A stretch of DNA of 64,000 nt from an uncultured Sphaerochaeta sp. Lineage in GTDB: Bacteria > Spirochaetota > Spirochaetia > Sphaerochaetales > Sphaerochaetaceae. Every line of letters starts with the position of its first letter. The first letter of the stretch is position 1. This document shows positions 20,574 to 30,173 of this stretch, in pieces. The stretch is taken from positions 2,441,757 to 2,505,756 of the forward strand of contig NZ_OY763408.1 in the NCBI RefSeq assembly GCF_963667405.1, read 5' to 3'. The notes beneath the pieces are model-generated. The model was not told the origin of the DNA. It worked only from the letters and a program-made list of their open reading frames with translations, and ran no database searches. The position numbers and the translations under genes were made by a program.

Positions 20574-21469
20574 TGCTGATTCTCCTGTTTTAGGTAGGAC
20601 ACTAGGAAGCTGTCCAAGGCTTCCTTCCAGTCACGCATGCTGTCGCCTATGGTATCGCTCAGATGCCTGTTCTCAAGTGCCGAGTAGGCAGGCCTTTTTG
20701 CAGGACGAGGGAACTCGGCTGTGGTACAGGCCTTCACTTCCACAGCAAGTCCTGCCTTGTCCATGATTCTCTTGGCAAAGGCATTCCAGCTCACCGCCTC
20801 CCCATTGCAGGTGCAGTGGAAGATTCCGGTCTCCCCTGATGCTGCCAGCAGCACCATCTGCCAGGCAAGGTCAACTGCACTGGTGGGGTTGCCCACCTGG
20901 TCATCGACCACCGTCAGCTGTCCTTTCTCCCTGGCAAGACGGAGCATCGTCTTCACGAAGTTGTTTCCCACATATCCGTAGAGCCAAGCAGTACGGCAGA
21001 TACAGCTGTTCCTGCATGAATCAAGTACGAACCGCTCACCTGCAAGCTTGCTCCGCCCGTAGGCGGTATTGGGAGCTGGCTCATCAGTTTCCACATAGGG
21101 CTTCGAACCATTCCCCGCAAACACGTAGTCTGTGGAAACGTGCAAGAGACGGCAATCATGCTTCTCGCAAGCAAGGGCAAGGTTCCTGGGCCCGATGGCA
21201 TTCACCTGGTAGGCAGCATCCTCGTTGCCCTCACAGCCATCCACATTGGTCATGGCGGCACAGTTGAAAACGAGGTTCGGCTTGTGAAGGGTGAAGAAAG
21301 AATCAACAGCATCAGAGGATGTGATGTCCAGCTCATCGACATCGACACCAATTACGGTGCACCCATCATACAACGGGGGAAGCTTCCCCCATTCGGAGAC
21401 ACCTTCCCCCAGTATCTTGCAGAGCTCATTGCCAAGTTGTCCCTTGGCTCCTGTGATAAGAATTGTCAT
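20570..21469 (-). CDS. rfbD: dTDP-4-dehydrorhamnose reductase
   Basis: A 299-residue NADPH-dependent reductase, the last step to dTDP-L-rhamnose. It has the nucleotide motif TGAKGQLGNEL, the segment STDYVFAG and the catalytic YGRSKLAGE. It begins nine bases after the rfbA stop and overlaps rfbB by four bases. Confidence 0.95.
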   Translation of the reverse strand: MTILITGAKGQLGNELCKILGEGVSEWGKLPPLYDGCTVIGVDVDELDITSSDAVDSFFTLHKPNLVFNCAAMTNVDGCEGNEDAAYQVNAIGPRNLALACEKHDCRLLHVSTDYVFAGNGSKPYVETDEPAPNTAYGRSKLAGERFVLDSCRNSCICRTAWLYGYVGNNFVKTMLRLAREKGQLTVVDDQVGNPTSAVDLAWQMVLLAASGETGIFHCTCNGEAVSWNAFAKRIMDKAGLAVEVKACTTAEFPRPAKRPAYSALENRHLSDTIGDSMRDWKEALDSFLVSYLKQENQQ

Positions 21470-21478
21470 GACACCATC

Positions 21479-22363
21479 CTAATAGTGAATCTTGCCTTCC
21501 GCAACCTGTTTCAGATGCTCCCCATAGGGACTCTTGCCGTAGCGGGAGGCACTTTCCAGCAGTTTCTCGCGGGTTATCCATCCATTGCGGAAAGCAATCT
21601 CCTCAGGTGCCGAGATCTTGATACCCTGCCTCTTCTCGATCATACGCACGAAGTCAGCTGCATCCACCAAGCTGTCCATCGTACCGGTGTCCAGCCAAGC
21701 AAATCCACGGCCAAGCAACTGAACCTTCAGGTCGCCCGCTTCCAGATACAACCGGTTCAGGTCCGTTATCTCAAGCTCGCCACGAGCCGATGGCTTCACC
21801 TGCTTTGCAAGATGAACCACCCGCTTGTCATAGAAATACAGGCCTGTGATAGCATAATTGCTCTTGGGCTGTTTTGGTTTTTCTTCAACGGTCAATACAT
21901 TTCCCGCTTCATCAAACTCTACGACTCCGAATCGCTCGGGATCGGGAACATAATACCCGAACACGGTTGCCTTGCCCGCTTCAGCATCCAACACTGCTTT
22001 CCTGAGCAAGGGGGTGAATCCGTTTCCATAAAAGATGTTATCTCCCAACACCATGGCACAGGTATCGCTGCCAATGAATTCCTCACCCAGCAAAAAGGCC
22101 TGGGCAAGCCCATCCGGAGATGGCTGGACCTTGTAGGAGAGGGTGATGCCGAATTGGCTGCCATCGCCCAAGAGGTGCTCAAAGCGGGGAGTGTCATCAG
22201 GTGTGGAGATAATCAGGATGTCCTTGATTCCGGCAAGCATCAGCGTTGACAAGGGATAGTAGATCATCGGCTTGTCATAGATGGGCAACAATTGCTTGCT
22301 GGTCACCATGGTCAAAGGATAAAGACGGGTACCGGCTCCGCCGGCTAGGATGATTCCTTTCAT
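21479..22363 (-). CDS. rfbA: Glucose-1-phosphate thymidylyltransferase
   Basis: A 294-residue nucleotidyltransferase that makes dTDP-glucose from glucose 1-phosphate and dTTP. The signature [20 protein letters not shown] and the product-binding [12 protein letters not shown] are intact, and the length is that of the classic RmlA type. It lies 62 bases after rfbH, so the dTDP-rhamnose genes are likely read together with the CDP-sugar genes. Confidence 0.96.
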   Translation of the reverse strand: MKGIILAGGAGTRLYPLTMVTSKQLLPIYDKPMIYYPLSTLMLAGIKDILIISTPDDTPRFEHLLGDGSQFGITLSYKVQPSPDGLAQAFLLGEEFIGSDTCAMVLGDNIFYGNGFTPLLRKAVLDAEAGKATVFGYYVPDPERFGVVEFDEAGNVLTVEEKPKQPKSNYAITGLYFYDKRVVHLAKQVKPSARGELEITDLNRLYLEAGDLKVQLLGRGFAWLDTGTMDSLVDAADFVRMIEKRQGIKISAPEEIAFRNGWITREKLLESASRYGKSPYGEHLKQVAEGKIHY

Positions 22364-22425
22364 ATCATTGTCCTCACTACAGGTATTTCTGAAAAACTCT
22401 CATCTATTACGACGTCCACGCAAAA

Positions 22426-23766
22426 TCAGTCATTATGTTTCAAAGCATTCAAAGTGTCCGTTAGGAAATTCTCCATCACTTCAAGCGAGTATTGTATCAT
22501 ATCGAGTTTCATACCCGGGAATGTCCCCAAGAAAAAGGTATTGTTCATTACGAAATCAGTATTCTCCAATGATCCTACAACCCGCTTATCGATATCCAGA
22601 TAGGCAGGTTGCTTGGTGATGTTGCCTGCAAACAGATTCCTTGTCTCAATTCCCTTCATCGCCAGATGGTTGGTAAGCTCAGTCCTGGTGAAAGGGGCAT
22701 TCTCCCGGACAGATAAAGGGAAGGCAAACCAGGAAGGCTCCGAATGCTCCGTCGCACACGGCAGGATGAAGTATTTATCAAACTTTGCAAAGCCTTCCGA
22801 CCATGCCCTGAAATTGGCCTTCCTCATCTCGATGAACTGCGGCAATTTCTCCATCTGGGCAACGCCAATCGCAGCCTGCATGTCCGTAACCTTCAGGTTG
22901 TAGCCGATATGCGAGTACACATACTTGTGGTCATACCCCTGGGGCAGCTCCCCATACTTTCCTCCAAATCGTTTCCCACACGTATTGTTCTCGCCGCCCT
23001 TGCAGTAGCAGTCACGGCCCCAGTCTCTGATGGAGGTGACTGCTCTGGCAATCACATCATCGTTGGTAAACACCATACCACCCTCACCCAAGGTGATGTG
23101 ATGGGCTGGGTAGAAAGAGCATGTGGCAACATGACCGAACGTGCCGACGTGCTTGCCCCTGTAGGTGGAACCCAAAGCATCACAGCAATCCTCAACCAGA
23201 TACAAGTCATGCCGTTTTACGAATTCGGTGATCACATCCAGGTTGTAGGGATTCGCCAACGTGTGGGCCAGCATTACCGCCCGCGTCTTCGGACCGAGAG
23301 CCTTTTCCAGATCATCGACCTTGATGTTATACGTCCCCAGCTCGATGTCGAGAAAAACCGGGACCAACCCGTTCTGGATGATTGGGTTCACCGTGGTGGG
23401 AAACCCTGCTGCAACAGTAATCACCTCATCCCCTGGCTTGAGCCGCTTCTCTCCCAGCAGGTGGCTGGTCAATGCGGTGAGGGCGAGGAGGTTGGCCGAG
23501 GAACCGGAATTCGTGAGCATGGCATACTCCGCCCCTACGAAATCGGCAAACTCCGCCTCAAACTGTTCGCTGTACCGCCCGCTGGTCAGCCAGAAGTCCA
23601 GGCTGGAATCGACAAGCAATTGCAGTTCCCTCTCATCAAAAACCCGCCCTGCATACCGTACAGGAGTTTTGCCCGGCACATACTCTCGATTCTTGTATTT
23701 CAGGTCATGGTACTCTTTTACCTTCGCCAATATCTCTGAACGCAACTGCTGCTCGGTCTTATCCAT
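22426..23766 (-). CDS. rfbH: CDP-4-dehydro-6-deoxyglucose 3-dehydrase (E1)
   Basis: This PMP- and iron-sulfur-dependent enzyme removes the 3-hydroxyl of CDP-4-keto-6-deoxyglucose, giving CDP-3,6-dideoxy-4-keto-hexose. The fold is that of a sugar aminotransferase, but the PLP lysine is replaced by His in YPAHHITLGEGG, the hallmark of E1. The cysteines of DCYCKGGENNTCGKRF are those expected for the 2Fe-2S cluster. I chose the ATG at 23766 because GGGAG lies eight bases before it; an ATG five codons earlier has no ribosome site. It needs electrons from a reductase partner, for which the adjacent 23772-24458 gene is the candidate. Length (446) is normal. Confidence 0.95.
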   Translation of the reverse strand: MDKTEQQLRSEILAKVKEYHDLKYKNREYVPGKTPVRYAGRVFDERELQLLVDSSLDFWLTSGRYSEQFEAEFADFVGAEYAMLTNSGSSANLLALTALTSHLLGEKRLKPGDEVITVAAGFPTTVNPIIQNGLVPVFLDIELGTYNIKVDDLEKALGPKTRAVMLAHTLANPYNLDVITEFVKRHDLYLVEDCCDALGSTYRGKHVGTFGHVATCSFYPAHHITLGEGGMVFTNDDVIARAVTSIRDWGRDCYCKGGENNTCGKRFGGKYGELPQGYDHKYVYSHIGYNLKVTDMQAAIGVAQMEKLPQFIEMRKANFRAWSEGFAKFDKYFILPCATEHSEPSWFAFPLSVRENAPFTRTELTNHLAMKGIETRNLFAGNITKQPAYLDIDKRVVGSLENTDFVMNNTFFLGTFPGMKLDMIQYSLEVMENFLTDTLNALKHND

Positions 23767-23771
23767 CAAGT

Positions 23772-24458
23772 CTACTCCCATGCATCTATGATGATTGAAT
23801 CAGAGGGAAACCCTTGTACCCTCAACTCGTCCTGAAAGGCATGAATCATGTTCGGAGGCCCCGATATGAAACACACCGAGTCCCTTTGATTCGCCAATTC
23901 CTTGCTGATTGCCTGAATGTCAAACAAGCCTTCCACCACAAGCACTTCAGCAAGTGAGGATACATCTTCCAGAACTGATTTGTAAAGAAAGTGCTCCCGG
24001 TCCCGAATCCCATAATGAATGGCAATGTGAGTTTCATCCCCTTGCCCAATAACCTGATGGAAATACGGGATGAACGGGGAAATGCCAGTTCCGCCGGCAA
24101 TGAATACGACATGCTGGCCAGGCTTAATATGCTTTTCGACAATAAAATCACCGTAGGGTAGCTTGAGCCATACCTGTTTGCCTATGGATAGTTCCGTCTC
24201 CATTCTCTTGGTGAAGAGACCTTTCACGCTGTAGACAATCTCAAGGGTTTCGCCCTCCGGCTTGGAAGCAATGGAGAACACCCGTGAGTCCGGCCAATAC
24301 CCTTCTGCGGGATCAAAAGGATCCAAGGCCAGATGGAGAAACTGCCCAGCCTTGAAACGGGTTGCCCGGGAAGGCACGGATAACCGAACGGTGTAAACCC
24401 CGTTCCCATGACCTATGACGGTATTTACGGTAGCTTGGATCTTTATCGGTGCTGGCAT
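23772..24458 (-). CDS. FAD/NAD(P)H oxidoreductase, likely electron donor for RfbH
   Basis: A 228-residue ferredoxin-NADP reductase-like protein. The FAD motif is RVFSIASKP, in the family position of RxYS, and the NAD motif is VVFIAGGTGISPFIPYF, followed by CFISGPPNM near the C-terminus. The well-known partner of RfbH (E3; AscD, DdhD) is about 330 residues because it has an extra plant-type 2Fe-2S ferredoxin domain. That domain is absent here and no separate ferredoxin gene lies nearby. Either a housekeeping ferredoxin carries the electrons or this reductase passes them directly to the cluster of RfbH. It is placed five bases before rfbH. Confidence 0.82.
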   Translation of the reverse strand: MPAPIKIQATVNTVIGHGNGVYTVRLSVPSRATRFKAGQFLHLALDPFDPAEGYWPDSRVFSIASKPEGETLEIVYSVKGLFTKRMETELSIGKQVWLKLPYGDFIVEKHIKPGQHVVFIAGGTGISPFIPYFHQVIGQGDETHIAIHYGIRDREHFLYKSVLEDVSSLAEVLVVEGLFDIQAISKELANQRDSVCFISGPPNMIHAFQDELRVQGFPSDSIIIDAWE

Positions 24459-24492
24459 AATTTCATTCCATCAGATGAGTAGTTGTGATTCA

Positions 24493-25569
24493 TTAGGGAT
24501 TCTCCATGCCGAAGTACTCAGCAATCTGTTCATCAGTTACTTCGCTCATATCAATTGCAGACTGGAACTTCTTGTACCACGAAACGGTGTGCTTGACTGC
24601 ATCAGAGACACCCCACCTTGGAGCCCAGCCAAGATAGTGCTTCGCCTTGGAACAATCCAAGCGCAGGTAATTTGCCTCATGGGGGCCACCATCGCCCTGA
24701 ATTCGCCAGGAACCGCTTCCCCAAGCATCAAAAAACAAGTCGGCAAGAATTCCGGTAGATGCACACCCATCCTCATTGGGCCCAAAGTTGTATGCACCTT
24801 CAAGACTCTTCTCTGAATGCTGGAGCATTGCAAGCATGAGATATCCGGACAAACATTCCAGCACGTGCTGGTATGGGCGTATTGAATTGGGATTCCTCAC
24901 AACCAATGCTTGGCCATCCTCAACGGCTCTCACGCAATCCGGAATGATCCTGTCCTTTGCGAAATCACCCCCTCCTATCACATTTCCGCTGCGGGCGGTG
25001 GAGATTGAGGGCGACCCTTCATGACTAAAAAAAGCATTCCGATAGCTGTATGTGACAAGTTCACTGCAAGATTTGCTGTTCGAATAGGGATCATAACCGC
25101 ACAGAGTCTCATGCTCGCGGTATCCCCAGAGCCACTCCCTGTTCTCATATACCTTGTCGGTTGTCACATTGACCACAGACCTGACGGAGGGGGATCGCCG
25201 AACAGCCTCCATGACATTTACGGTCCCCATCACATTGGTTGAGTATGTTTCCACCGGGTCCGCATAGCTTTGTCTCACAATGGGCTGTGCTGCAAGATGA
25301 AATACAATCTCCGGCTGCACCTGTTCAAATACACTTATAAGGTAATCCAGATTTCGGACATCCCCTCGGATGTCCTGTATCTTTGAATGTGTATCGGTTA
25401 TGTCAAATAATGAAGGTTCGGAAGGAACCTCAAGGGAGTATCCGCATACTCTTGCCCCCAGCATGAGCAGCGTCCTGGTCAGCCAAGTTCCCTTGAATCC
25501 TGTGTGCCCGGTTATCAAGACATTCTTGTCCCGATAGAACTCTTGCAATCCCTTTACCAAATCTTCCAT
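24493..25569 (-). CDS. rfbG: CDP-glucose 4,6-dehydratase
   Basis: A 358-residue extended short-chain dehydrogenase that converts CDP-glucose to CDP-4-keto-6-deoxyglucose. The NAD motif TGHTGFKGTWL is the form typical of RfbG rather than RfbB, and the segment VNVTTDKVYENREW with YSNSKSCSE supplies the catalytic Thr, Tyr and Lys. The start overlaps the rfbF stop by 16 bases, so the two are translationally linked. Confidence 0.95.
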   Translation of the reverse strand: MEDLVKGLQEFYRDKNVLITGHTGFKGTWLTRTLLMLGARVCGYSLEVPSEPSLFDITDTHSKIQDIRGDVRNLDYLISVFEQVQPEIVFHLAAQPIVRQSYADPVETYSTNVMGTVNVMEAVRRSPSVRSVVNVTTDKVYENREWLWGYREHETLCGYDPYSNSKSCSELVTYSYRNAFFSHEGSPSISTARSGNVIGGGDFAKDRIIPDCVRAVEDGQALVVRNPNSIRPYQHVLECLSGYLMLAMLQHSEKSLEGAYNFGPNEDGCASTGILADLFFDAWGSGSWRIQGDGGPHEANYLRLDCSKAKHYLGWAPRWGVSDAVKHTVSWYKKFQSAIDMSEVTDEQIAEYFGMENP

Positions 25570-26327
25570 GGGGCCTTATCCTCTTTCCACAAATTCTCCA
25601 ACAGTTCCTTGTCCCTCATGGTGTCCATGCATTGCCAGAAGCCTGTATGCTCATAAGCCATCAGGTTCCCTTCGGAAGCCATAGTCTCAAGCGGATACTT
25701 CTCGAATACGCATGCATCACCATCGATGTAATCAAGGATCTTTGGCTCAAGAACCATGAAACCACCGTTGATCCATCCCCCGTCTTCTTTCTTCTTCTCC
25801 TTGAAGCTCTCAATCTGATTGCCATCCCGGATCTCAAGCGTCCCAAAACGTCCGCCTGGTTGGATGGCTGTGAGCGTGGCTATCTTCCCGTGCTTGCGAT
25901 GGTACTCCAGCAGCTTGCCCAGATCAACATCAGCCACTCCATCACCGTATGTCATGAAGAACGTCTCATCGCCGATATACTTTGCAACCCGCTTGAGCCT
26001 GCCGCCAGTCATTGTATGCAGACCGGTATCAATGAGCGTGACCTTCCATGGTTCGGTGGCGTTTGAATGAACCTCAAAATGGTTTTCCCGCGTGAAATCA
26101 AAGGTGATGTCACTCATATGCAAATAGTAATCGGCAAAGAATTCCTTGATGACATACTGTTTGTATCCGCAACAGATGATGAACTCATTGAACCCAAATG
26201 AAGAATAGTATTTCATGATATGCCATAAGATTGGCTTCTCCCCAATCTCGATCATCGGCTTGGGAATCAGATGGCTCTGTTCCGAGATCCTTGTTCCAAA
26301 CCCACCTGCCAGGATCACTACTTTCAT
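25554..26327 (-). CDS. rfbF: Glucose-1-phosphate cytidylyltransferase
   Basis: A 257-residue enzyme that makes CDP-glucose. The signature GGFGTRISEQSHLIPKPMIE and the segment MTYGDGVADVDL are diagnostic for RfbF, and the length is exactly typical. It opens the CDP-dideoxysugar pathway and precedes rfbG with overlapping reading frames. It starts nine bases after the SDR gene. Confidence 0.96.
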   Translation of the reverse strand: MKVVILAGGFGTRISEQSHLIPKPMIEIGEKPILWHIMKYYSSFGFNEFIICCGYKQYVIKEFFADYYLHMSDITFDFTRENHFEVHSNATEPWKVTLIDTGLHTMTGGRLKRVAKYIGDETFFMTYGDGVADVDLGKLLEYHRKHGKIATLTAIQPGGRFGTLEIRDGNQIESFKEKKKEDGGWINGGFMVLEPKILDYIDGDACVFEKYPLETMASEGNLMAYEHTGFWQCMDTMRDKELLENLWKEDKAPWKIW

Positions 26328-26335
26328 GACTCACC

Positions 26336-27253
26336 TCACTTTTCTTTATTGGTAGTACAATGATTCATACAAATTCTCATTCCCTCGGAAAAAGACATTT
26401 GCGGTATATAGTCGATATCCCCAAAAAGGGACAAAGTGTCTGGATCAATCCCAAACGGCAAACTGTCGCTTGGGTCAGCAAGGTCATATTGGAATTGCTC
26501 TCCCAAAACCGATTTGATTTCTTGGATGTACTCACACAAGGGGCGAGTATCCAGACTGGCAATATTGTATACTTTGCTGGCTTTCACCCGAACCCCCAGC
26601 AGATAGAAGATACGCCCGGCATCTCCTTCAAACAAATAATTCCATTTCTGCAAACCGGCTGAAAAATGAGCTACCCTGCCGTTCTTATATTGCTGAAGGG
26701 CATACTTTATCATGGTTCCTTCGTTGTCATTTATACCATATACACTGAAAACACGACCCCAAACATGTACCATGCCTAATGCATCACACAGTTTACAACT
26801 GAGTTGACCTGCAGCAAACTTCGCAATCCCATATGCCATCAAAGGCTTGACTTGGGCATCAGGGAGAATCCTTCCATCAACAAATCCATATTCCGCCTGT
26901 GAACCCGCTCCGATGAAGGTATGGCATTTCAAACGTGCGGCAAGTTTCACCGCATCAAGCGTATATCCGATATTTTCATACTGAAGAATAGGATCATCAC
27001 GGGTTTCCTTGGATGTATTGCTCCATGCAAAATGGTAGAATGTATCATGGACTCCAAGTTCCGTCCCCAATGCATCCAAATTTTCAAGGTCACACTCGAC
27101 TACTGAGACGAGTTTTGATTTAGGAAGCTTTCCAAGCTTCTGACTTCCATTGCGTACAACGGCAAGCACCTCAGTATCGTTCCTGATGCATTCTTCAACC
27201 AGTGCAACTCCAATCATACTGGTTGCACCAGTAACCACAGCCTTTCTCATCAT
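26336..27253 (-). CDS. NAD-dependent epimerase/dehydratase (SDR), likely CDP-sugar reductase
   Basis: A 305-residue extended short-chain dehydrogenase with the nucleotide motif TGATSMIGVAL, a HFAW segment and the catalytic YGIAK near residue 150. Its place between the ThDP enzyme and the CDP-sugar genes suggests it acts on the CDP-linked product. It could be the YerF-like reductase that reduces the acyl branch, or a C4 reductase of the CDP-abequose/paratose kind; sequence alone does not decide. Two consecutive ATG codons begin the frame, either of which could be used. Confidence 0.75.
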   Translation of the reverse strand: MMRKAVVTGATSMIGVALVEECIRNDTEVLAVVRNGSQKLGKLPKSKLVSVVECDLENLDALGTELGVHDTFYHFAWSNTSKETRDDPILQYENIGYTLDAVKLAARLKCHTFIGAGSQAEYGFVDGRILPDAQVKPLMAYGIAKFAAGQLSCKLCDALGMVHVWGRVFSVYGINDNEGTMIKYALQQYKNGRVAHFSAGLQKWNYLFEGDAGRIFYLLGVRVKASKVYNIASLDTRPLCEYIQEIKSVLGEQFQYDLADPSDSLPFGIDPDTLSLFGDIDYIPQMSFSEGMRICMNHCTTNKEK

Positions 27254-27289
27254 GGCATGTCCCTATCAATGGTCGCATGAGTTGTCAAT

Positions 27290-29104
27290 TCAAAATTTCT
27301 TCTCGTTGTTATCTGATGCATTGCTTTTCTGGCCGATTCTGGTGGATGCCAACTCTTCCCTTGAAAGGAATGGGAACATATCGTCATAATCATGTGCAAC
27401 CAATGTCCCATCAGGCAGTTTCTCAGAAGATACACGTGGTATTAGCAACTGCCATTCAGGGGTGAGTACATCGCAGATAACCGGTCCATCATATTCCAGT
27501 ACTTCCTTTATCTTTGCCTCCATCTCATCCGGAGAATTGATTCTCACACCATGAATCCCATAAGCCTCTGCAATTTTTAGACTGTCAGGACACCAAACAC
27601 CTGTATCTGGTCCCTCACCCACAAATCGGTCTTCCATGAAGTTTCGCTGTGTGTGCCGAATCAGCAGGTATCCATTGTTGTTGAATATGAAAACCTTAAT
27701 CGGCAGGTTGTTATGCCGTATAGTGGCGAACTCTTGGATGTTCATTTGCAAACTGCCATCTCCAGTTATACAGACAGTTTCCTTCTTGTCATGTGCCAAG
27801 CAAGCCCCGATGCATGCACACCAATATCCCATCGAGGAGATTCCTCCGGTGGTCAGGAAATGCTGCCCTTTTTTGATTTTCCAGGTTTGGCAAGCCACAT
27901 GAAAACATGAGCCTGTATCCACCGTGATCATCACATTGGAATCAACCTGACGACATAGCTCATCGATAAATAGATAAGAATTAATAGGCCTTTCGTCTTT
28001 GTATGAAGCTTGAACAACAGGGTATTTTCCTCTCCAATGGTTACATTGCCTTATCCAGCTTTGATATGTCGGCAATTGATAGCGATCGTAGTATTCATTC
28101 ATACATTCAAAAAAGATTTTGGCATCGCCTAGAACTTTTTGGTCTACATGGCAGTTCGGTTTGTTCAATTCCTCAGGATCAATGTCCACCACGATGACAT
28201 GTGCATTCTCCCCAAATTGCATTGGATTATGGCCAACCAAAGAGGATGCCAATCGGCAACCGACAGAAATTATAACGTCAGCGTTTTGGATTGCCATATT
28301 CGCTGACCGTTCCCCATAATTTCCTGGCCTTCCAACGTACAAAGGATCTGACGATTCAATAAGGTCTATGCCAAGTCGCGCAGTTATGACTGGGACTTGA
28401 AGGAGATGTACGACAGAATCAAAGATTTCCCTGGCTCCCGATAAACTTACACCCTGACCAACTAGAAATACTGGTCTAGCTGCCTTTTGTAGCTGTGTGT
28501 ACACAGCTTTGGCAGCTTGTCTCATATCACCCAGAGAGAATTTGTCCGGCAAAGCTTGGAACCTCATTGATTGAATGGGGACTTCAGCTTTCTGGATATC
28601 AAGTGGAATCTCGAGCCAAACAGGCCCAGGACGACCAGTCGTTGCTTGCTCATACGCACTATCAAGGATATCATTCAATTCTGCAGGGTTCTTGATTGTT
28701 ACAAAGTATTTTACAATCTTTTGAACCAACGGCCCAATATTTATGCCTTGAACCCCATATTGGCGAATACCGTGTTGCTCTTGATATTCTACGAAGCGTA
28801 GGTTTGTTTGGCCAGATATGACAATCATTGGAGCTGAGTCCGTATATGCACCAACAACACCATTCATTGCATTCACTGCACCGGGACCAGCAGTGACGAG
28901 TGTAATTGCTGGTTTGTTCTTAATTCTTCCATATGCATCACCAGCCATTGTACAAGCCTGCTCATGATGGTGACAAATGACATTGTACGAAGAATTTTTC
29001 CCAATTGCATCATTCAGGAACATTGCCTGGCCACCCGTTATGATGAACGCAGTATCAATTCCTTTCCTATTTAGGTAATCAAATAAATATTCCGAAACGT
29101 TCAT
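27290..29104 (-). CDS. Acetolactate-synthase-like ThDP enzyme (candidate for adding a C-branch to a keto-sugar)
   Basis: A 604-residue thiamine-diphosphate enzyme with three domains. The activating Glu is in HHHEQACTMAGDAYG near residue 50, and the ThDP/Mg motif begins GDGSLQMNIQEF and ends NNNGYLLIRHTQ near 447-480. In Yersinia, YerE is an enzyme of this family that adds the acetyl unit of pyruvate to CDP-3,6-dideoxy-4-keto-glucose to start yersiniose. The presence here of rfbF, rfbG and rfbH on one side fits that role. On the other side are a 4-hydroxy-2-oxovalerate aldolase and an acetaldehyde dehydrogenase, which would yield a 2-oxo acid; that compound could be the acyl donor. This is inference from context. 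Confidence 0.8.
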   Translation of the reverse strand: MNVSEYLFDYLNRKGIDTAFIITGGQAMFLNDAIGKNSSYNVICHHHEQACTMAGDAYGRIKNKPAITLVTAGPGAVNAMNGVVGAYTDSAPMIVISGQTNLRFVEYQEQHGIRQYGVQGINIGPLVQKIVKYFVTIKNPAELNDILDSAYEQATTGRPGPVWLEIPLDIQKAEVPIQSMRFQALPDKFSLGDMRQAAKAVYTQLQKAARPVFLVGQGVSLSGAREIFDSVVHLLQVPVITARLGIDLIESSDPLYVGRPGNYGERSANMAIQNADVIISVGCRLASSLVGHNPMQFGENAHVIVVDIDPEELNKPNCHVDQKVLGDAKIFFECMNEYYDRYQLPTYQSWIRQCNHWRGKYPVVQASYKDERPINSYLFIDELCRQVDSNVMITVDTGSCFHVACQTWKIKKGQHFLTTGGISSMGYWCACIGACLAHDKKETVCITGDGSLQMNIQEFATIRHNNLPIKVFIFNNNGYLLIRHTQRNFMEDRFVGEGPDTGVWCPDSLKIAEAYGIHGVRINSPDEMEAKIKEVLEYDGPVICDVLTPEWQLLIPRVSSEKLPDGTLVAHDYDDMFPFLSREELASTRIGQKSNASDNNEKKF

Positions 29105-29132
29105 TGTATGTCATTCCCCTTTTTCCCCGAGA

Positions 29133-30173
29133 TTAAAGTAATGATGAGAGATAATATGAGACATCATTTCGAGTGTTGTCTTTATTTGCCAATTCTTCGG
29201 CAATTTCAAGGAGCATGTCCTCCTGTCCTGCAACTGCACGTCGTTTACCAGCTTCCAGCAAGATATCGCGTGCGTCAACATGGAATGTTTCGGCTGCAAG
29301 GATTGCATGGTTTTTGAATGCTGAGAAAGTTCCTGCTATACCATTAATAATGCTAATGTCATCAACCCCCATAGTACATGCAGGGTATTTTGCAACAAGG
29401 TCTCGACTGACATCCATGATACGATATAAATCAAGTTTAGTATGGATGTTTTCCTTTTCCAGCAACGCTGCAATAGCTTCAATTTGACAGTTCCCAGCCC
29501 CAGCTCCATAACCCCTCAATGTAGCATCGACAATAGTTGCACCATGCTTGATTGCCAGATAGGTATTTGCTACTGCCAAACCAAGATTGTTGTGGGCATG
29601 AAAACCAACTTGCACCTGGAGATGGTCACAAAGGTGGTCAATTGTTGATGTAACCATTTCAGGCGTGGAGGCTCCTGCACTGTCCATAATAATGATTCCA
29701 CGCGTACCATACGACTCCATGAGCAAGGCTTGCTGGAGCAACTGTTCTCTGCTGGCGAGATGATACATCATCAGAACCCCATATACCGGGATATTCCGTT
29801 CGGCGAGATATTCGATATGTTGTTTGGTTGTGTCCGCTTCAGTGCAATGGCAACCTATCTTGAAGAGATCCACTCCGCACTCGATTGCTGGGATCAGGTT
29901 TTCTTTTATGGTTCCAAACCCAGGAATCATATAGGTAGCCAACTTTGTTTGCTGCAGATTTTTACGAGCAGTCCTAAGCATTTCCAGATCATCCAACTTT
30001 GATAGTCCGATGTGTAGGCTTGATGCACCTAAGCCGTTACCATGACCTACCACTATACAGTCCATTCCCGCAGAATCCATTCTCTGGCAATAATCCTCGA
30101 TATCTTCGGTTGAGAATTGATGCTTGATGGAATGGCTGCCATCTCTTAAAGTCGAATCAAAAAAATAAATCAT
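29133..30173 (-). CDS. 4-hydroxy-2-oxovalerate aldolase family protein
   Basis: A 346-residue TIM-barrel aldolase of the DmpG/MhpE type. It has the metal and substrate motif DSTLRDGSH, VVGHGNGLGASS, the HxH metal site in GFHAHNNLGLAVANT and GYGAGAGNC, all typical. In aromatic catabolism the enzyme splits 4-hydroxy-2-oxo acids into pyruvate and an aldehyde, passing the aldehyde to the dehydrogenase next to it. There are no aromatic-degradation genes here; instead it lies in a glycan locus, with its start overlapping the dehydrogenase stop as ATGA. I infer it runs in the synthetic direction. Confidence 0.88.
   Translation of the reverse strand: MIYFFDSTLRDGSHSIKHQFSTEDIEDYCQRMDSAGMDCIVVGHGNGLGASSLHIGLSKLDDLEMLRTARKNLQQTKLATYMIPGFGTIKENLIPAIECGVDLFKIGCHCTEADTTKQHIEYLAERNIPVYGVLMMYHLASREQLLQQALLMESYGTRGIIIMDSAGASTPEMVTSTIDHLCDHLQVQVGFHAHNNLGLAVANTYLAIKHGATIVDATLRGYGAGAGNCQIEAIAALLEKENIHTKLDLYRIMDVSRDLVAKYPACTMGVDDISIINGIAGTFSAFKNHAILAAETFHVDARDILLEAGKRRAVAGQEDMLLEIAEELANKDNTRNDVSYYLSSLL

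Noticed and set aside
19446..20579. Plus-strand frame of 377 codons
   Set aside because: It lies exactly antisense to rfbB, which is a perfectly conserved gene; the frame arises from codon bias of the other strand and has no domain.
21140..22249. Plus-strand frame of 369 codons
   Set aside because: Antisense to rfbD and rfbA, and without motifs.
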